Of a stretch of DNA of 64,000 nucleotides, positions 18,450-26,936 are shown in pieces. Source of the stretch: a virus; the IMG/VR virus record IMGVR_UViG_3300046373_000039, positions 1-64,000 of that record. One strand, 5' to 3'. Position 1 is the first letter of the stretch, and each line of letters starts with the position of its first letter. The notes beneath the pieces were generated by a model that had not been told where the DNA came from, searched no databases, and was given only the letters and a program-made list of their open reading frames with translations. The translations under genes were made by a program, and so were the position numbers.

Positions 18450-20587
18450 AATCATTCCCTAATTGCTTCTCTATGAGCATCATCCATGCTTCTGGGAAAC
18501 ACATGCGAGTCTTTGAGATTAGTGATCGTAAGAATGAAATTGAAGGGATTGCTAAATGCTTGCGGTATCTGGTTCAGAATAAATGTCGTATGGTGGGGTT
18601 TAACAACAACTCATACGACTACACTCTTATCCATGAAATCATCAAGTCTCTTAAGGAAGCAAAGCAAACGGGTAAGACTCCGAATATTACAGCTCAGAAG
18701 CTTTATAAATTGACAACTCAAATTATCACAAAGATGCAGTCTGAAGATAAGTGGTACGGTATTAAAGAAGCTGACCACTTTATTCAGCAGGTCGATTTGT
18801 ACAAAATCCATCATATGGATAATATGGCAAAAGCTACATCGTTGAAGGTGTTGGAAGTCAATATGCGGTCTACTAACGTGGAAGACCTACCTTTCCCTGT
18901 TGGTAAGAAGTTAACAAGCGATGAAATTGATGTATTGTTGCACTATAACAAACATGATGTTAATGAGACTCTGAAGTTCTACTACTATTCCTATGAGGCC
19001 ATTCAGCTTCGTAAAGAATTGTCTGAGAAGTTTGGATTTGACTGTACAAGCTTTAGTGACAGTAAGATTGGTGAGACTCTATTTATTAATCGTCTTGAGC
19101 AAGCTCAGAAAGGTTTATGCTATGAGTACAGTAAACACGGTGGTCGTAAGATTAATCAGACTAAGCGCGATAACATAAAGATTAAGGATTGTCTTTTTGA
19201 CTACTTGAAATTTGATCGCCCTGAGTTTAAAGCTGTACATGATTGGTTGAGCAATCAGACCGTGCAAGAGACTAAAGGTGTCTTCAATGATTATGAAGAA
19301 CATCAGATTGGTGATCTTGCTAAGTATGCTCAGATGAAAACCAAAAAGGTGTTGTTCAAGAATAGATTGAATCTCGATAATAAAGATAAACCTAAAGCTG
19401 ACTTTGATTTTACTGATCTAGACCATTTGGAAGAGCTTCAGCGGCTGAAAGATGAATTCTTGAAAGAACATCCTATGGGATATTTTGAAGAGAAGGAAAC
19501 TAAAACCTCACGCTCTCATAAGCTTAAGGTAACTGCTTTTTATCGAGTGGTTGAGGCGATCAACACTGTAATTGATGGTAAGGTGTATGTATATGGTACT
19601 GGTGGTATTCACATGTCTATTGAAAGTGAGACTGTGAGGGCAGATGATGAATGGACAATCATAGACGCTGACGTCACCTCAATGTACCCCAGCATTTCTA
19701 TTGCTAACAATGTTTACCCTGAACATCTTGGTATCACATTCTGTAAAGTGTACAAAGATCTGTTTATGGAACGTGGTAGATATCCAAAAGGCAGCGGCCC
19801 AAATGGTGCAATTAAGCTTGCTTTGAACTCTGTGTACGGTAAGTCCAACAGTGAGTTTAGTCCTCTGTATGATCCAAAATATACGCTGACTATCACCATT
19901 AACGGTCAACTTTGCCTGTCTATGCTGGCTGAAAAACTGATTGGTCTTGGTTGCAAGATGATTCAGTGTAATACCGATGGTGTGACAGCCTTGGTTCCAC
20001 GTAGTAAAGAAGCTGAGTATTATGAAATTACAAAAGCGTGGGAAAAGACCGTTGGACTTCAGTTGGAATATGCTGTATATTCAATGATGGCCCTCGGGAA
20101 TGTCAATAATTACGTAGCGGTTTACGAAGACGGTAAGGTGAAGAGTAAAGGTCAGTATGAAGTTGCTCACTTTGAAAAGCTTGGGTGGTCTAAAAACCAT
20201 TCTGCAATGATCGTACCAAAGGCTGCATTGGATTACATTGTCTATGGTAAGGATATTGAAGAAACTATTCGTTCCCACAAAGACGAATTCGACTTCCTTT
20301 TGCGTGCCAAAGTACCACGTAGCTCAAAGCTGTATTTGTGCTATGAAGATGGTCGTGACATTCAACAACAGAATATTTGCCGATACTATCCATCTGAACA
20401 CGGCGGTAAATTGGTTAAGTTGATGCCAGCTTTGATTGATGGTGGTGAGTGGCGTAGACTTGGTATGGACACAGCATACTCAGTAGAAACTTGTAATAAC
20501 ATTACAGATTTTGATTGGAAAAAACTCAATTATGAGTATTATATTAACGAAGCTTTAAAGCTCGTAGAAGGTGTGGGGTTAAAATGA
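18407..20587 (+). CDS. Family B DNA polymerase with 3'-5' exonuclease (726 aa)
   Basis: TTG start at 18407, with GAGG 8 nt upstream, inside the HNH gene. Exonuclease motifs: YDLESF (D13, E15), GFNNNSYDYTLI near 64-75, and HYNKHDVNETLKFY as the third motif. Polymerase motifs: DADVTSMYPSI (D420/D422, motif A), KLALNSVYGKSN (K470-N474-YG, motif B) and CNTDGV (D524, motif C). The order and SxYPS, NSxYG and TD forms place it in family B. It differs from typical family B enzymes: the first Asp of the usual DTD is Asn, and only about 40 residues lie between motifs A and B, so the fingers must be short. This is the replicative polymerase, working with the primase-helicase and SSB nearby. Confidence 0.9.
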   Translation: MEKKWYESDFVYDLESFPNCFSMSIIHASGKHMRVFEISDRKNEIEGIAKCLRYLVQNKCRMVGFNNNSYDYTLIHEIIKSLKEAKQTGKTPNITAQKLYKLTTQIITKMQSEDKWYGIKEADHFIQQVDLYKIHHMDNMAKATSLKVLEVNMRSTNVEDLPFPVGKKLTSDEIDVLLHYNKHDVNETLKFYYYSYEAIQLRKELSEKFGFDCTSFSDSKIGETLFINRLEQAQKGLCYEYSKHGGRKINQTKRDNIKIKDCLFDYLKFDRPEFKAVHDWLSNQTVQETKGVFNDYEEHQIGDLAKYAQMKTKKVLFKNRLNLDNKDKPKADFDFTDLDHLEELQRLKDEFLKEHPMGYFEEKETKTSRSHKLKVTAFYRVVEAINTVIDGKVYVYGTGGIHMSIESETVRADDEWTIIDADVTSMYPSISIANNVYPEHLGITFCKVYKDLFMERGRYPKGSGPNGAIKLALNSVYGKSNSEFSPLYDPKYTLTITINGQLCLSMLAEKLIGLGCKMIQCNTDGVTALVPRSKEAEYYEITKAWEKTVGLQLEYAVYSMMALGNVNNYVAVYEDGKVKSKGQYEVAHFEKLGWSKNHSAMIVPKAALDYIVYGKDIEETIRSHKDEFDFLLRAKVPRSSKLYLCYEDGRDIQQQNICRYYPSEHGGKLVKLMPALIDGGEWRRLGMDTAYSVETCNNITDFDWKKLNYEYYINEALKLVEGVGLK

Positions 20588-21165
20588 CGGGCATTAGGGA
20601 CTATAAGGAGGCTTCACTATATTTTGAATATGATGAAAATTCACCTTCAGGACTAAAGTGGAAAGAAAATTCAGGATGGACAGGTAAATATTTTAAAAGA
20701 TTTCAAGGTACATATGCTGGTTCAAAATGTAAAAATCAAAAAAGGGTTTTCACAGCATGGGTAATGAGAGTAAATTCTAAAAATTATTTAGCTCATAGAA
20801 TAATCTGGTGCCTATTTAATGGCAATATAGACGAAAGTTTAAATATTGATCATATAGATGGTAATCCATTAAATAATAAGATTGACAATTTGAGGCTAAT
20901 CACTCAGACTATTAATAACAGAAATCATGCAAAACAGGTGAATAATAAAACTGGAAAAACTGGCGTGAGTAGATTGACTACGAGAGGCGTTGAGTATTAT
21001 TCTGCAACATGGTCGGAACCGTTAAAAGGAGCTAGATCTAAAAGGTTCAGTATCAAAAAGTATGGAGAGGCTAAAGCTTTTGAGCTAGCCAGCGAATATA
21101 GGGATATGAAAATGGCTGAATTTGATCAGTTAGGATTAACCTACTCTGATAGACATGGATTATGA
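20584..21165 (+). CDS. HNH homing endonuclease with AP2-like end (193 aa)
   Basis: The ATG at 20584 overlaps the polymerase stop (ATGA). The core is HRIIWCLFNGNIDESLNIDH followed by IDGNPLNNKIDNLRLIT, the HNH_3 form with H-N-N. The C-terminus (KTGKTGVSRLTTRGVEYYSA, then KAFELASEYRD) resembles the AP2-type DNA-binding domain found in such endonucleases. Its AT content is visibly higher than the polymerase, which suits recent arrival. It is inserted directly after the polymerase gene. Confidence 0.85.
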   Translation: MTGIRDYKEASLYFEYDENSPSGLKWKENSGWTGKYFKRFQGTYAGSKCKNQKRVFTAWVMRVNSKNYLAHRIIWCLFNGNIDESLNIDHIDGNPLNNKIDNLRLITQTINNRNHAKQVNNKTGKTGVSRLTTRGVEYYSATWSEPLKGARSKRFSIKKYGEAKAFELASEYRDMKMAEFDQLGLTYSDRHGL

Positions 21166-21186
21166 AAGAAATCTCAAAATAAAACC

Positions 21187-21215
21187 TTTACACAACACTC
21201 TTATTATGCGATAAT
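21187..21215 (+). promoter_or_regulatory. Sigma70-like promoter after the HNH gene
   Basis: TTTACA (21187-21192), 17-nt spacer, GATAAT (21210-21215), 43 nt before the start at 21258. It may restore transcription downstream of the HNH insertion. Confidence 0.5.
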
Positions 21216-21257
21216 ATACGTGTAAATTAAATATCAAGCTGAATGAAGGAGAGGGAA

Positions 21258-21446
21258 ATGAAGACTGAACAAGAATATAGCGACATGGCAGACCTGCACT
21301 ACGCACATCAGTTTGGTCAAGATTATGTTCGTCAAGGTTATAATAAAAATATTATTACAGAATTTGATAAAACCTTTAAGGGCGGGCATATTTACAAACA
21401 AGAGTTTGATCGTGGCGTAAAATACGAAGAAACAAAATTTAACTAA
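21258..21446 (+). CDS. Hypothetical protein (62 aa)
   Basis: Start chosen at ATG 21258 (MKTEQEYSDMADLHYAHQFG), which has GGAGAGGG upstream. Helical start, then a basic Tyr/Gly-rich section (DYVRQGYNKNIITEF, GGHIYKQEFDRGVKYEE). No family recognised. First of a run of small genes between the polymerase and SSB. Confidence 0.65.
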   Translation: MKTEQEYSDMADLHYAHQFGQDYVRQGYNKNIITEFDKTFKGGHIYKQEFDRGVKYEETKFN

Positions 21447-21463
21447 ACCCGAGGAGAAATAAA

Positions 21464-21637
21464 ATGAACACACTAATCCAATACGTAGTAGCAGATGAAC
21501 AAAACGTGTACGCTAGTGCATCAACTCGTAAAGATGCCCGTACATATCTCAAAACTGTAAAGCAAGAACTTGGTAAAACCACAGCTAAGATTTATCAGCA
21601 AGAGTTTCTACTTTTGTCTGAAAAGCAGGTTCGATAA
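21464..21637 (+). CDS. Hypothetical protein (57 aa)
   Basis: ATG at 21464 with GAGGAG 8 nt upstream; TAA at 21637. Sequence MNTLIQYVVADEQNVYASAS followed by TRKDARTYLKTVKQELG and a basic end. It resembles small phage proteins in which a beta strand is followed by an RKDAR helix. Function unknown. Confidence 0.65.
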   Translation: MNTLIQYVVADEQNVYASASTRKDARTYLKTVKQELGKTTAKIYQQEFLLLSEKQVR

Positions 21638-21638
21638 G

Positions 21639-21866
21639 ATGGGCACCATCCGCATTACTGAAACATCCCGTACAAGCGAACTATCCTCAACAGTTGAATA
21701 TGAATTCAGTGACTTCCAAGATTATATTTCTTGGCGTAATCTGCAAAGTAAACAACTGAAAGATTCTCTGATGGATATCTTTGGTGGACTTGGAGATATT
21801 CCAGGGGAAGAGTCTCAGGCAGAGATTGTAGATATTTCTGTTGGGAAGAAACCTACGAAACATTAA
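21639..21866 (+). CDS. Hypothetical protein (75 aa)
   Basis: ATG at 21639 follows the previous stop by one base. Product begins MGTIRITETSRTSELSSTVE and is acidic with a Gly-rich end (MDIFGGLGDIPGEESQAEIV). No motif recognised. The in-frame upstream extension overlaps the previous gene and is unlikely to be used. Confidence 0.65.
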   Translation: MGTIRITETSRTSELSSTVEYEFSDFQDYISWRNLQSKQLKDSLMDIFGGLGDIPGEESQAEIVDISVGKKPTKH

Positions 21867-21880
21867 TTGAGGAGAAATAA

Positions 21881-22174
21881 ATGCTAGAAGAAGTAATGCA
21901 ATACATTGAGTTAATTCCAGAGTTCAAACCAGTTGTACGTAAAGTGCTTGATGGTCTGAAAGCTTATGAAGAAGAGTGTAACGAGATTACAGACTTTGTA
22001 ATTGACCGTACAGTTGCTAACAAAGTTAAAATGTACAAAGCTTTCCAAGCTGCTGGTATTAGTGATGATCATTCGTTGGTTCTGACAGTGAACACTTATC
22101 AGCAGTTTGAGAAAACTGCAAAAGAATTTGGTAAGAATATTTCGGCTAACAAAGCGGATAAGATTGCTAAATAA
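21881..22174 (+). CDS. Hypothetical helical protein (97 aa)
   Basis: ATG at 21881 with GAGGAG upstream. Mostly helical (YIELIPEFKPVVRKVLDGLK, VKMYKAFQAAGISDDHSLVL) with a C-terminal basic helix. The AGISDDHALVL segment resembles small phage proteins found next to SSB genes, but no function is known to me. Confidence 0.65.
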   Translation: MLEEVMQYIELIPEFKPVVRKVLDGLKAYEEECNEITDFVIDRTVANKVKMYKAFQAAGISDDHSLVLTVNTYQQFEKTAKEFGKNISANKADKIAK

Positions 22175-22240
22175 ACGAGTCTTAAAATACTCAACGTAAT
22201 AGTGAACTAAATTAATACACACCAAAATAGAGAGAAATAA

Positions 22241-22933
22241 ATGACTACTTCTGTAATTGTAAAACAACTTCCTAAGTCTGGTACTCTGGAAACCTTTAAC
22301 GTGTACATCTTGAACACGCCTGTGTTCTATGCGAAAGTGCATGACGTGAAGTTTAAATATCAAAGCACTACTGATAAAGAATACAGCCTCACTCCTTTTG
22401 TAGACGAGGAGACAAAAGACAGGCTGCTAGACGAAGTTATGTTGAACAAAACTTTTGCCCAAGTTGGTAAGGATAAAACATCAAAGGCGCCGCGGCGCAT
22501 CAAGTATCCTCTGTCTTCACAAGTTGAAGAGGGCAAGACAAACTATGATGTAGTTGATGGTTTGTTTGGCTTCACTGTAGCAAAACCTGAGTTCAGCAAG
22601 GCCGGTAACAAGATGTCAGTCAATGTTATTGACAAAGATGGTCAAGCGTTCACAGCCGATATCGGCAATGGGTCTGTATGTACTCTGAAACTTTTTGGTT
22701 ACAAAAACGTTGAAGGTCAACTGACGGTTACGTTGGACACTGTACAGGTCATTGAACATGTACCTTATGAAAGCAAAGGCGGTGACGGTAGCGTTGAAGA
22801 TGAGGTTCTGGGTAACTACAAGGTTAAGAAGGCTGAGCCTAAAACAAATGAAGAGGAAGCTCCAGCACCAAAGACTAAAGCGGCACTAGAGCCTGTAGCG
22901 ATTGACGAAGAGGAAGACCCACTTCCATTCTGA
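22241..22933 (+). CDS. Single-stranded DNA-binding protein, T7 gp2.5-like (230 aa)
   Basis: The N-terminal three quarters is beta-rich, as expected for an OB fold (FNVYILNTPVFYAKVHDVKF, SVCTLKLFGYKNVEGQLTVT). The C-terminus is acidic and ends DEEEDPLPF, the flexible acidic tail with a final aromatic residue seen in gp2.5-type SSBs, where it contacts polymerase and helicase. Size matches T7 gp2.5 (232 residues). It sits within the replication block. I rely on fold pattern and tail more than on residue identity. Confidence 0.8.
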   Translation: MTTSVIVKQLPKSGTLETFNVYILNTPVFYAKVHDVKFKYQSTTDKEYSLTPFVDEETKDRLLDEVMLNKTFAQVGKDKTSKAPRRIKYPLSSQVEEGKTNYDVVDGLFGFTVAKPEFSKAGNKMSVNVIDKDGQAFTADIGNGSVCTLKLFGYKNVEGQLTVTLDTVQVIEHVPYESKGGDGSVEDEVLGNYKVKKAEPKTNEEEAPAPKTKAALEPVAIDEEEDPLPF

Positions 22934-22980
22934 TCTAAAACAAGGTACATGGATTGTGCCACTTATTTAAGGAGAGATTT

Positions 22981-23142
22981 ATGCAACTATCTGAAAGTGA
23001 GTTACTTAGTCTATTTGTGAAACGATATACTGAAATGAAAGGTAAGCAACGAAATGATCGACGAGATTACAAACCAGTTGAAGAAGCGCTGGATGCATTT
23101 GTAACCAAGTTTAAAGAAATCAATTCAACTCGATACATTTAA
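22981..23142 (+). CDS. Hypothetical protein (53 aa)
   Basis: Start chosen at ATG 22981 (MQLSESELLSLFVKRYTEMK), with AAGGAGAG upstream. Charged helical protein with a basic middle (GKQRNDRRDYKP). No family recognised. Confidence 0.6.
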   Translation: MQLSESELLSLFVKRYTEMKGKQRNDRRDYKPVEEALDAFVTKFKEINSTRYI

Positions 23143-23152
23143 GGGGACAAGC

Positions 23153-23284
23153 ATGACTGAAGCAACCTTGAACACAGAATCACAAACACTGAAGAATTTA
23201 TATGATGCACTTGATAAAGCAATTGCAAGTGAACAAGCGGATTTGATTAATGTGCTGAGTTCAGCAATTCAACGACTACGATAA
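23153..23284 (+). CDS. Small hypothetical protein (43 aa)
   Basis: ATG at 23153 with AAGGGG 8 nt upstream; TAA at 23284, followed directly by AAGGAG for the next gene. Helical throughout (TLKNLYDALDKAIASEQADL). No family recognised. Confidence 0.55.
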   Translation: MTEATLNTESQTLKNLYDALDKAIASEQADLINVLSSAIQRLR

Positions 23285-23295
23285 GGAGAAATACA

Positions 23296-23571
23296 TTGGA
23301 AACTATGATGCACATTGGTGCAAAGCTTGATAAAGAAACAGCAGATAATGCTTCAAATGCAATTGAGCAAATCTTGAAGGCAGCCTTTGAGTATCGCAGT
23401 AGCGATAAAGTTTTGCTGAAGAGTTTGGATGTGCTTAAAGCTGCTGTTACTGTACAAGGTGTTAATATTAGTGGCTGTACATTTGATAATGATCAGAGCA
23501 AAAAGGTTATTATTGAAGTCCTCTCTGATTACACAATACCTAATAGCAGTGCTGTAGAATACAAACTTTAA
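23296..23571 (+). CDS. Hypothetical protein with TTG start (91 aa)
   Basis: TTG at 23296 has AAGGAGA 8 nt upstream. Helical N-terminal half (KETADNASNAIEQILKAAFE) followed by a beta-rich half (AVTVQGVNISGCTFDNDQSK). Function unknown; cotranscribed with SSB. Confidence 0.65.
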   Translation: METMMHIGAKLDKETADNASNAIEQILKAAFEYRSSDKVLLKSLDVLKAAVTVQGVNISGCTFDNDQSKKVIIEVLSDYTIPNSSAVEYKL

Positions 23572-23581
23572 GGAGAAACAA

Positions 23582-23839
23582 ATGATTACCGAACGAGAAC
23601 TATACGACCGTCTTGTAGACCTAGAAACTCAAAAGCTTACTCTTACTGCTGACATCAATGCTTTGAAAGCTGACAGTAAGTATAGTGAATATGATAATCC
23701 AAAAGGCTTGGCAAAAGAAGATATTAAGAATATTCATGGTGCCAGCAAGCTTCGTGCAAAGGCTGACTACGAAGAGAAGAAAGAAGCTGCTCAAGCTGTG
23801 TTCAAGAAGTATGAAGAACTTGAGCAATATAATGACTGA
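23582..23839 (+). CDS. Coiled-coil protein (85 aa)
   Basis: ATG at 23582 with AAGGAG 7 nt upstream. Charged helical pattern (ELYDRLVDLETQKLTLTADI, YEEKKEAAQAVFKKYEELEQ). Similar short coiled-coil proteins are common next to phage replication genes. Followed by the terminator at 23853. Confidence 0.65.
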   Translation: MITERELYDRLVDLETQKLTLTADINALKADSKYSEYDNPKGLAKEDIKNIHGASKLRAKADYEEKKEAAQAVFKKYEELEQYND

Positions 23840-23852
23840 TAAGTAATATTGA

Positions 23853-23878
23853 GGGGAGCTTTTTGCTCCCCTTTGTTT
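23853..23878 (+). terminator. Rho-independent terminator
   Basis: GGGGAGC (23853-23859), loop TTTTT, GCTCCCC (23865-23871), then TTTGTTT. It ends the SSB unit; the exonuclease gene starts 16 nt further on. Confidence 0.85.
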
Positions 23879-23893
23879 AAGTGGGAGAAATAA

Positions 23894-24961
23894 GTGAGTG
23901 ATAAATACGAACTAGTCTTACTGGATGCTGACACTCCGGTCTTTAAAGCTGCAAAGTCTGTGCAACAAGATTACATTATCGTAAGCCGTAAATCTGATGG
24001 CGCAACTAAACGGTATAAGAACAAAACTGAATTCTGGGGACACCACAAAAAGAAAGAGGGTGGTGAGCTTGCAAAGAACAATCTTATTCGTATTGAGAGA
24101 GGACTTGAGCCAAATAAACCAGAAGATTATGAAGTAGAAGAGTGTGCTGAATTGGTACCTGAAATTGAGGATCATGTAGCAGCAGGAGTAGAACAGTTTG
24201 ACCGATTTGTAGGTAAAATTAAGGGATTAAACCTTGCTCAAGACTACAGGCTAGGCATTGGTGGGAATGGTAACTTTCGCTACGAAATGTCTCAACAATT
24301 GCCCTATAAAGGGGCTAGGAAGGACAAGCCTTTATTGTTCCTTGAAATTAAAGAAGCCATTATTAAAAAGTATCGAAACAAAGTTGTAGTGGTTGATGAT
24401 GAAGAAGTAGATGATTGGTGTTCAATCAAGGGTTATGAGAACTACAAACATTTTCTTAAAACAGGTAAGTGGAAATATGTTCTTGGGTTCTTGGATAAAG
24501 ACATCAAACAAGTTATTTCTCCTCAGTTCAACTTTGATGATCAGTTTCCAGAAGTGATTATTCCAACCCCGTTTGATGCTGCTAAATGTTTTGCAAGCCA
24601 ATGCCTAAGCGGGGATCTGTCCACGGACAATATTCTTGGACTTCCTAACTTTACAAAAGAGATTCAAGAGAAATATAAGTTAGGTGGAACTCGTGGAATT
24701 GGTAAGGCTACTGCTCTGAAGTACCTTGAATCGGCAACAACTATCAAAGAGTTGTTTGAACGAGTTGTTGAGGCTTATAAGAGCTATTACGGAACACAGA
24801 AGCAAGAGCTTGTCAGTCACACAGGACAGTGCTTGATGTGGGATTGGTTGGACTTTTTGCAAGACAATGCTCAGCTTCTCTACTTGCGAAGAGAGGAAAG
24901 CGAGATGTATCATATTTGTACTACATTAGATAAATTAGGGATTGATTATGGAGTTGATTGA
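23894..24961 (+). CDS. 5'-3' exonuclease, T7 gp6/flap-nuclease family (355 aa)
   Basis: GTG start at 23894 with GGGAGA upstream. Acidic metal-binding clusters typical of the FEN/5'-exonuclease fold are present: LLDADTP near residue 8, VVDDEEVDDW near 168-177, FLDKDIKQV near 200 and LSGDLSTDNILGLP near 240. The helix-hairpin-helix DNA-binding motif follows (GGTRGIGKATALKYL, about 265-280). Role: removal of RNA primers or resection for recombination at the replication fork. An HNH gene overlaps its last codons. Confidence 0.85.
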   Translation: MSDKYELVLLDADTPVFKAAKSVQQDYIIVSRKSDGATKRYKNKTEFWGHHKKKEGGELAKNNLIRIERGLEPNKPEDYEVEECAELVPEIEDHVAAGVEQFDRFVGKIKGLNLAQDYRLGIGGNGNFRYEMSQQLPYKGARKDKPLLFLEIKEAIIKKYRNKVVVVDDEEVDDWCSIKGYENYKHFLKTGKWKYVLGFLDKDIKQVISPQFNFDDQFPEVIIPTPFDAAKCFASQCLSGDLSTDNILGLPNFTKEIQEKYKLGGTRGIGKATALKYLESATTIKELFERVVEAYKSYYGTQKQELVSHTGQCLMWDWLDFLQDNAQLLYLRREESEMYHICTTLDKLGIDYGVD

Positions 24962-25682
24962 CAGAAAAACGGCATTAGATTTAGGGTTAACCACTTATTT
25001 CACCGGTAAGGCTTGTTTGAAAGGACACATTACAGTGAGACGTGTGGGTTGTGGTAGTTGCATTGAGTGTCGTAGAATCAGAACTAAGAGGTGGCGAGAA
25101 GAGGGTAAACAGACAGAATTTGTTCCCGCAGGCAAGCCTTTACCATCCCAAGAGTTTTTAAGGGAATGTTTTGATTATATTTTTGAGACAGGTCAATTAA
25201 TTTGGAGGACTAGACCGAGGCATCATTTTGCAACTCAACGAGGTTGTAGTACAGCCAATTCTAGGTTTGCTAATAAAGTTGCTGGACACTATCACAGCAG
25301 GAATGGATACCTTGAAATTAGATTTGATAAAAATCTATATAAGGGACATAGGATTATCTATAAACTTTTGACTGGAGAAGATCCTGAAGGCATGCTTGAC
25401 CACATTGATGGTGATGTATCTAACAATAGAATAGAAAATCTTAGGGCTTGCACTGCACAAGAAAATGCCAGAAACTCAAATAAGAGGTCGCAGAAAGGTA
25501 AAGCAACGAGTGTATACAAAGGTGTTAATAAACATAGAAATCTTTGGAAAGTTACATTGACCATAAATGATAACGAGGTGAAGATAGTCAGAACTTTTAA
25601 AACTGAGATTGAAGCTGCGCTATGTTACGACGAGCTGGCTAAAGAGCATTATGGAGAATTTGCACAGTTGAATTTCCCATGA
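24948..25682 (+). CDS. HNH homing endonuclease with AP2 domain (244 aa)
   Basis: Start at ATG 24948, which overlaps the exonuclease end and has AGGG upstream. An N-terminal zinc ribbon (GKACLKGH ... CGSCIECRRIRTKRWRE), the HNH core (HRIIYKLLTGEDPEGMLDHI then DGDVSNNRIENLRAC) and a C-terminal AP2-like DNA-binding domain (TSVYKGVNKHRNLWKVTLTI ... ALCYDELAKEHYGEFAQLN) are all visible. Same family as the gene at 20584. The stop overlaps the next gene (ATGA). Confidence 0.88.
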   Translation: MELIDRKTALDLGLTTYFTGKACLKGHITVRRVGCGSCIECRRIRTKRWREEGKQTEFVPAGKPLPSQEFLRECFDYIFETGQLIWRTRPRHHFATQRGCSTANSRFANKVAGHYHSRNGYLEIRFDKNLYKGHRIIYKLLTGEDPEGMLDHIDGDVSNNRIENLRACTAQENARNSNKRSQKGKATSVYKGVNKHRNLWKVTLTINDNEVKIVRTFKTEIEAALCYDELAKEHYGEFAQLNFP

Positions 25683-26287
25683 CACTTCCAACCCAAGCTG
25701 ACATTGACAAACGTAAAGCTAATCTTGAGAAATTCCTAAAAGAAATTGATCCCATGACAGGGAAGTCACATGAGAAGAGTATGGTCAGTGTTGTACGTTC
25801 ATCTATTCGTAAAGCGTGGATGCGTTCACCTACAAAGCTAGCTTACTTGTATATGAAGACAGAGCCTGACATGGACCCTAACACTCGCACGAAGTGGAAA
25901 GTTATGTGCGAGTGTTGTGGGAACTACTTCAAGATCAATGAGGTTGAGTGTGACCATATTGAAGGACACAACACATTCACCAAAGTATCAGATTTTCAAA
26001 CTTACTTTGACAGTATCTTGATGGTTGGATTTGATGGCTTGCAAATTTTGTGTTCTGAGAACTGCCACCCCACAAAGACTTTGGCAGAAAAACTTGACAT
26101 ATCTTTCGAATCTGCTAAAATTGAACGTGAAGTAATTAAAATCTGTAAACTGAAAGCATCAGAAATTGATTCTTGGCTAAAAGAGCGTAGTGTTGTAGTA
26201 GCTAAGAATCCAAAAAGCAGACGTGATGCTGTTCGTAAAGTGCTAGAAGAGGAGATGAAAAATGAGTCAAGTTTATGTAGTAACTAA
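25679..26287 (+). CDS. HNH endonuclease, likely a core phage gene (202 aa)
   Basis: Zinc/HNH features: CECCGNYF near residue 77, VECDHIEGHNTF near 90 and LQILCSENCHPTKT near 120, giving the CxxC...DH...CxxCH form. It differs from the mobile HNH genes here by lacking an AP2 or NUMOD region and by codon usage like its neighbours. It is therefore more likely a resident enzyme of recombination or DNA processing. The C-terminus is a basic helix that overlaps the next gene by 26 nt. Confidence 0.7.
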   Translation: MTLPTQADIDKRKANLEKFLKEIDPMTGKSHEKSMVSVVRSSIRKAWMRSPTKLAYLYMKTEPDMDPNTRTKWKVMCECCGNYFKINEVECDHIEGHNTFTKVSDFQTYFDSILMVGFDGLQILCSENCHPTKTLAEKLDISFESAKIEREVIKICKLKASEIDSWLKERSVVVAKNPKSRRDAVRKVLEEEMKNESSLCSN

Positions 26288-26432
26288 CCCAGAGCTTGGT
26301 TGGGATTGTGTCGTAGCTGTATTCAAGTGTGACGATGTTTCTAAAGAAAGTATTAAAAAGGTCTTTTCAGAAGATATCTATGTAATCCATTGTCCTCAAG
26401 AAGTTCATAAAGATACAGGAGAATTCCAATGA
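26262..26432 (+). CDS. Small hypothetical protein (56 aa)
   Basis: ATG at 26262 with GAGGAG upstream, inside the end of the HNH gene; TGA at 26432 overlaps the next ATG. Product MSQVYVVTNPELGWDCVVAV followed by FKCDDVSKESIKKVFSED and IYVIHCPQ. This is a well-formed alpha-beta pattern seen in several small phage proteins. No function known. Confidence 0.65.
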   Translation: MSQVYVVTNPELGWDCVVAVFKCDDVSKESIKKVFSEDIYVIHCPQEVHKDTGEFQ

Positions 26433-26602
26433 GCAAGCTAAGTAAAGAGACTATGTACACAGAACTGAGTATTCAAATTGGTTCATTGACTGCAAAGGTT
26501 GATAAGATTTTGGAACTACTTCTTGAAGATCAGAAACTTTACACTATCAACCAGACAGTAAATATTCTTGATGATGAGAAGTTTCGTGAGGAGTTCAAAT
26601 AA
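26429..26602 (+). CDS. Small helical protein (57 aa)
   Basis: ATG at 26429 overlaps the previous TGA. Heptad-like helix (MYTELSIQIGSLTAKVDKIL) and an acidic tail. TAA at 26602 overlaps the next ATG. Function unknown. Confidence 0.6.
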   Translation: MSKLSKETMYTELSIQIGSLTAKVDKILELLLEDQKLYTINQTVNILDDEKFREEFK

Positions 26603-26715
26603 TGATGCTTAAAGATCGATTCACTCTTTCGACCTATATTGAGATGTCAGTTCAATACTATACATTCTTCTATGTGTGGGCTTGCCAATTCCAACCTACA
26701 ATTCTTGGGTTTTAG
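26602..26715 (+). CDS. Tiny aromatic protein (37 aa)
   Basis: ATG at 26602 overlaps the previous TAA (TAATG) and has GAGGAG upstream; TAG at 26715, two bases before the next ATG. Rich in Phe, Tyr and Trp (EMSVQYYTFFYVWACQFQ). It may be a membrane-associated peptide. Evidence is coupling and spacing only. Confidence 0.45.
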   Translation: MMLKDRFTLSTYIEMSVQYYTFFYVWACQFQPTILGF

Positions 26716-26717
26716 CT

Positions 26718-26936
26718 ATGGGAGACGTCAGGGAGTTATTTCCTAAGAAGGTTGATAAGGTTACTGTTGAAGTAGATCCTCTTACATACTGGAAATTGCG
26801 TAATGAAGTGATTTCTGATGAATTTATTAAATACAATGCCTACGAGAAACAAGAGATTCTTGATACGGTGCTTCAGATGAACTTGGAGCTTTACGGATTA
26901 GTTATTAAATTGAAGGAGAGATTAAATGAAAACTGA
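26718..26936 (+). CDS. Hypothetical protein (72 aa)
   Basis: Start chosen at ATG 26718 (MGDVRELFPKKVDKVTVEVD); an upstream in-frame ATG would overlap the previous gene. Acidic helical C-terminal half (AYEKQEILDTVLQMNLELYG). No family recognised. Confidence 0.6.
   Translation: MGDVRELFPKKVDKVTVEVDPLTYWKLRNEVISDEFIKYNAYEKQEILDTVLQMNLELYGLVIKLKERLNEN

Noticed and set aside
21911-22363. Leftward ORF of 150 codons inside the rightward replication block
   Set aside because: Antisense to the 97-aa and SSB genes; rich in His, Phe and Leu runs as expected for a mirror frame; no start signal.
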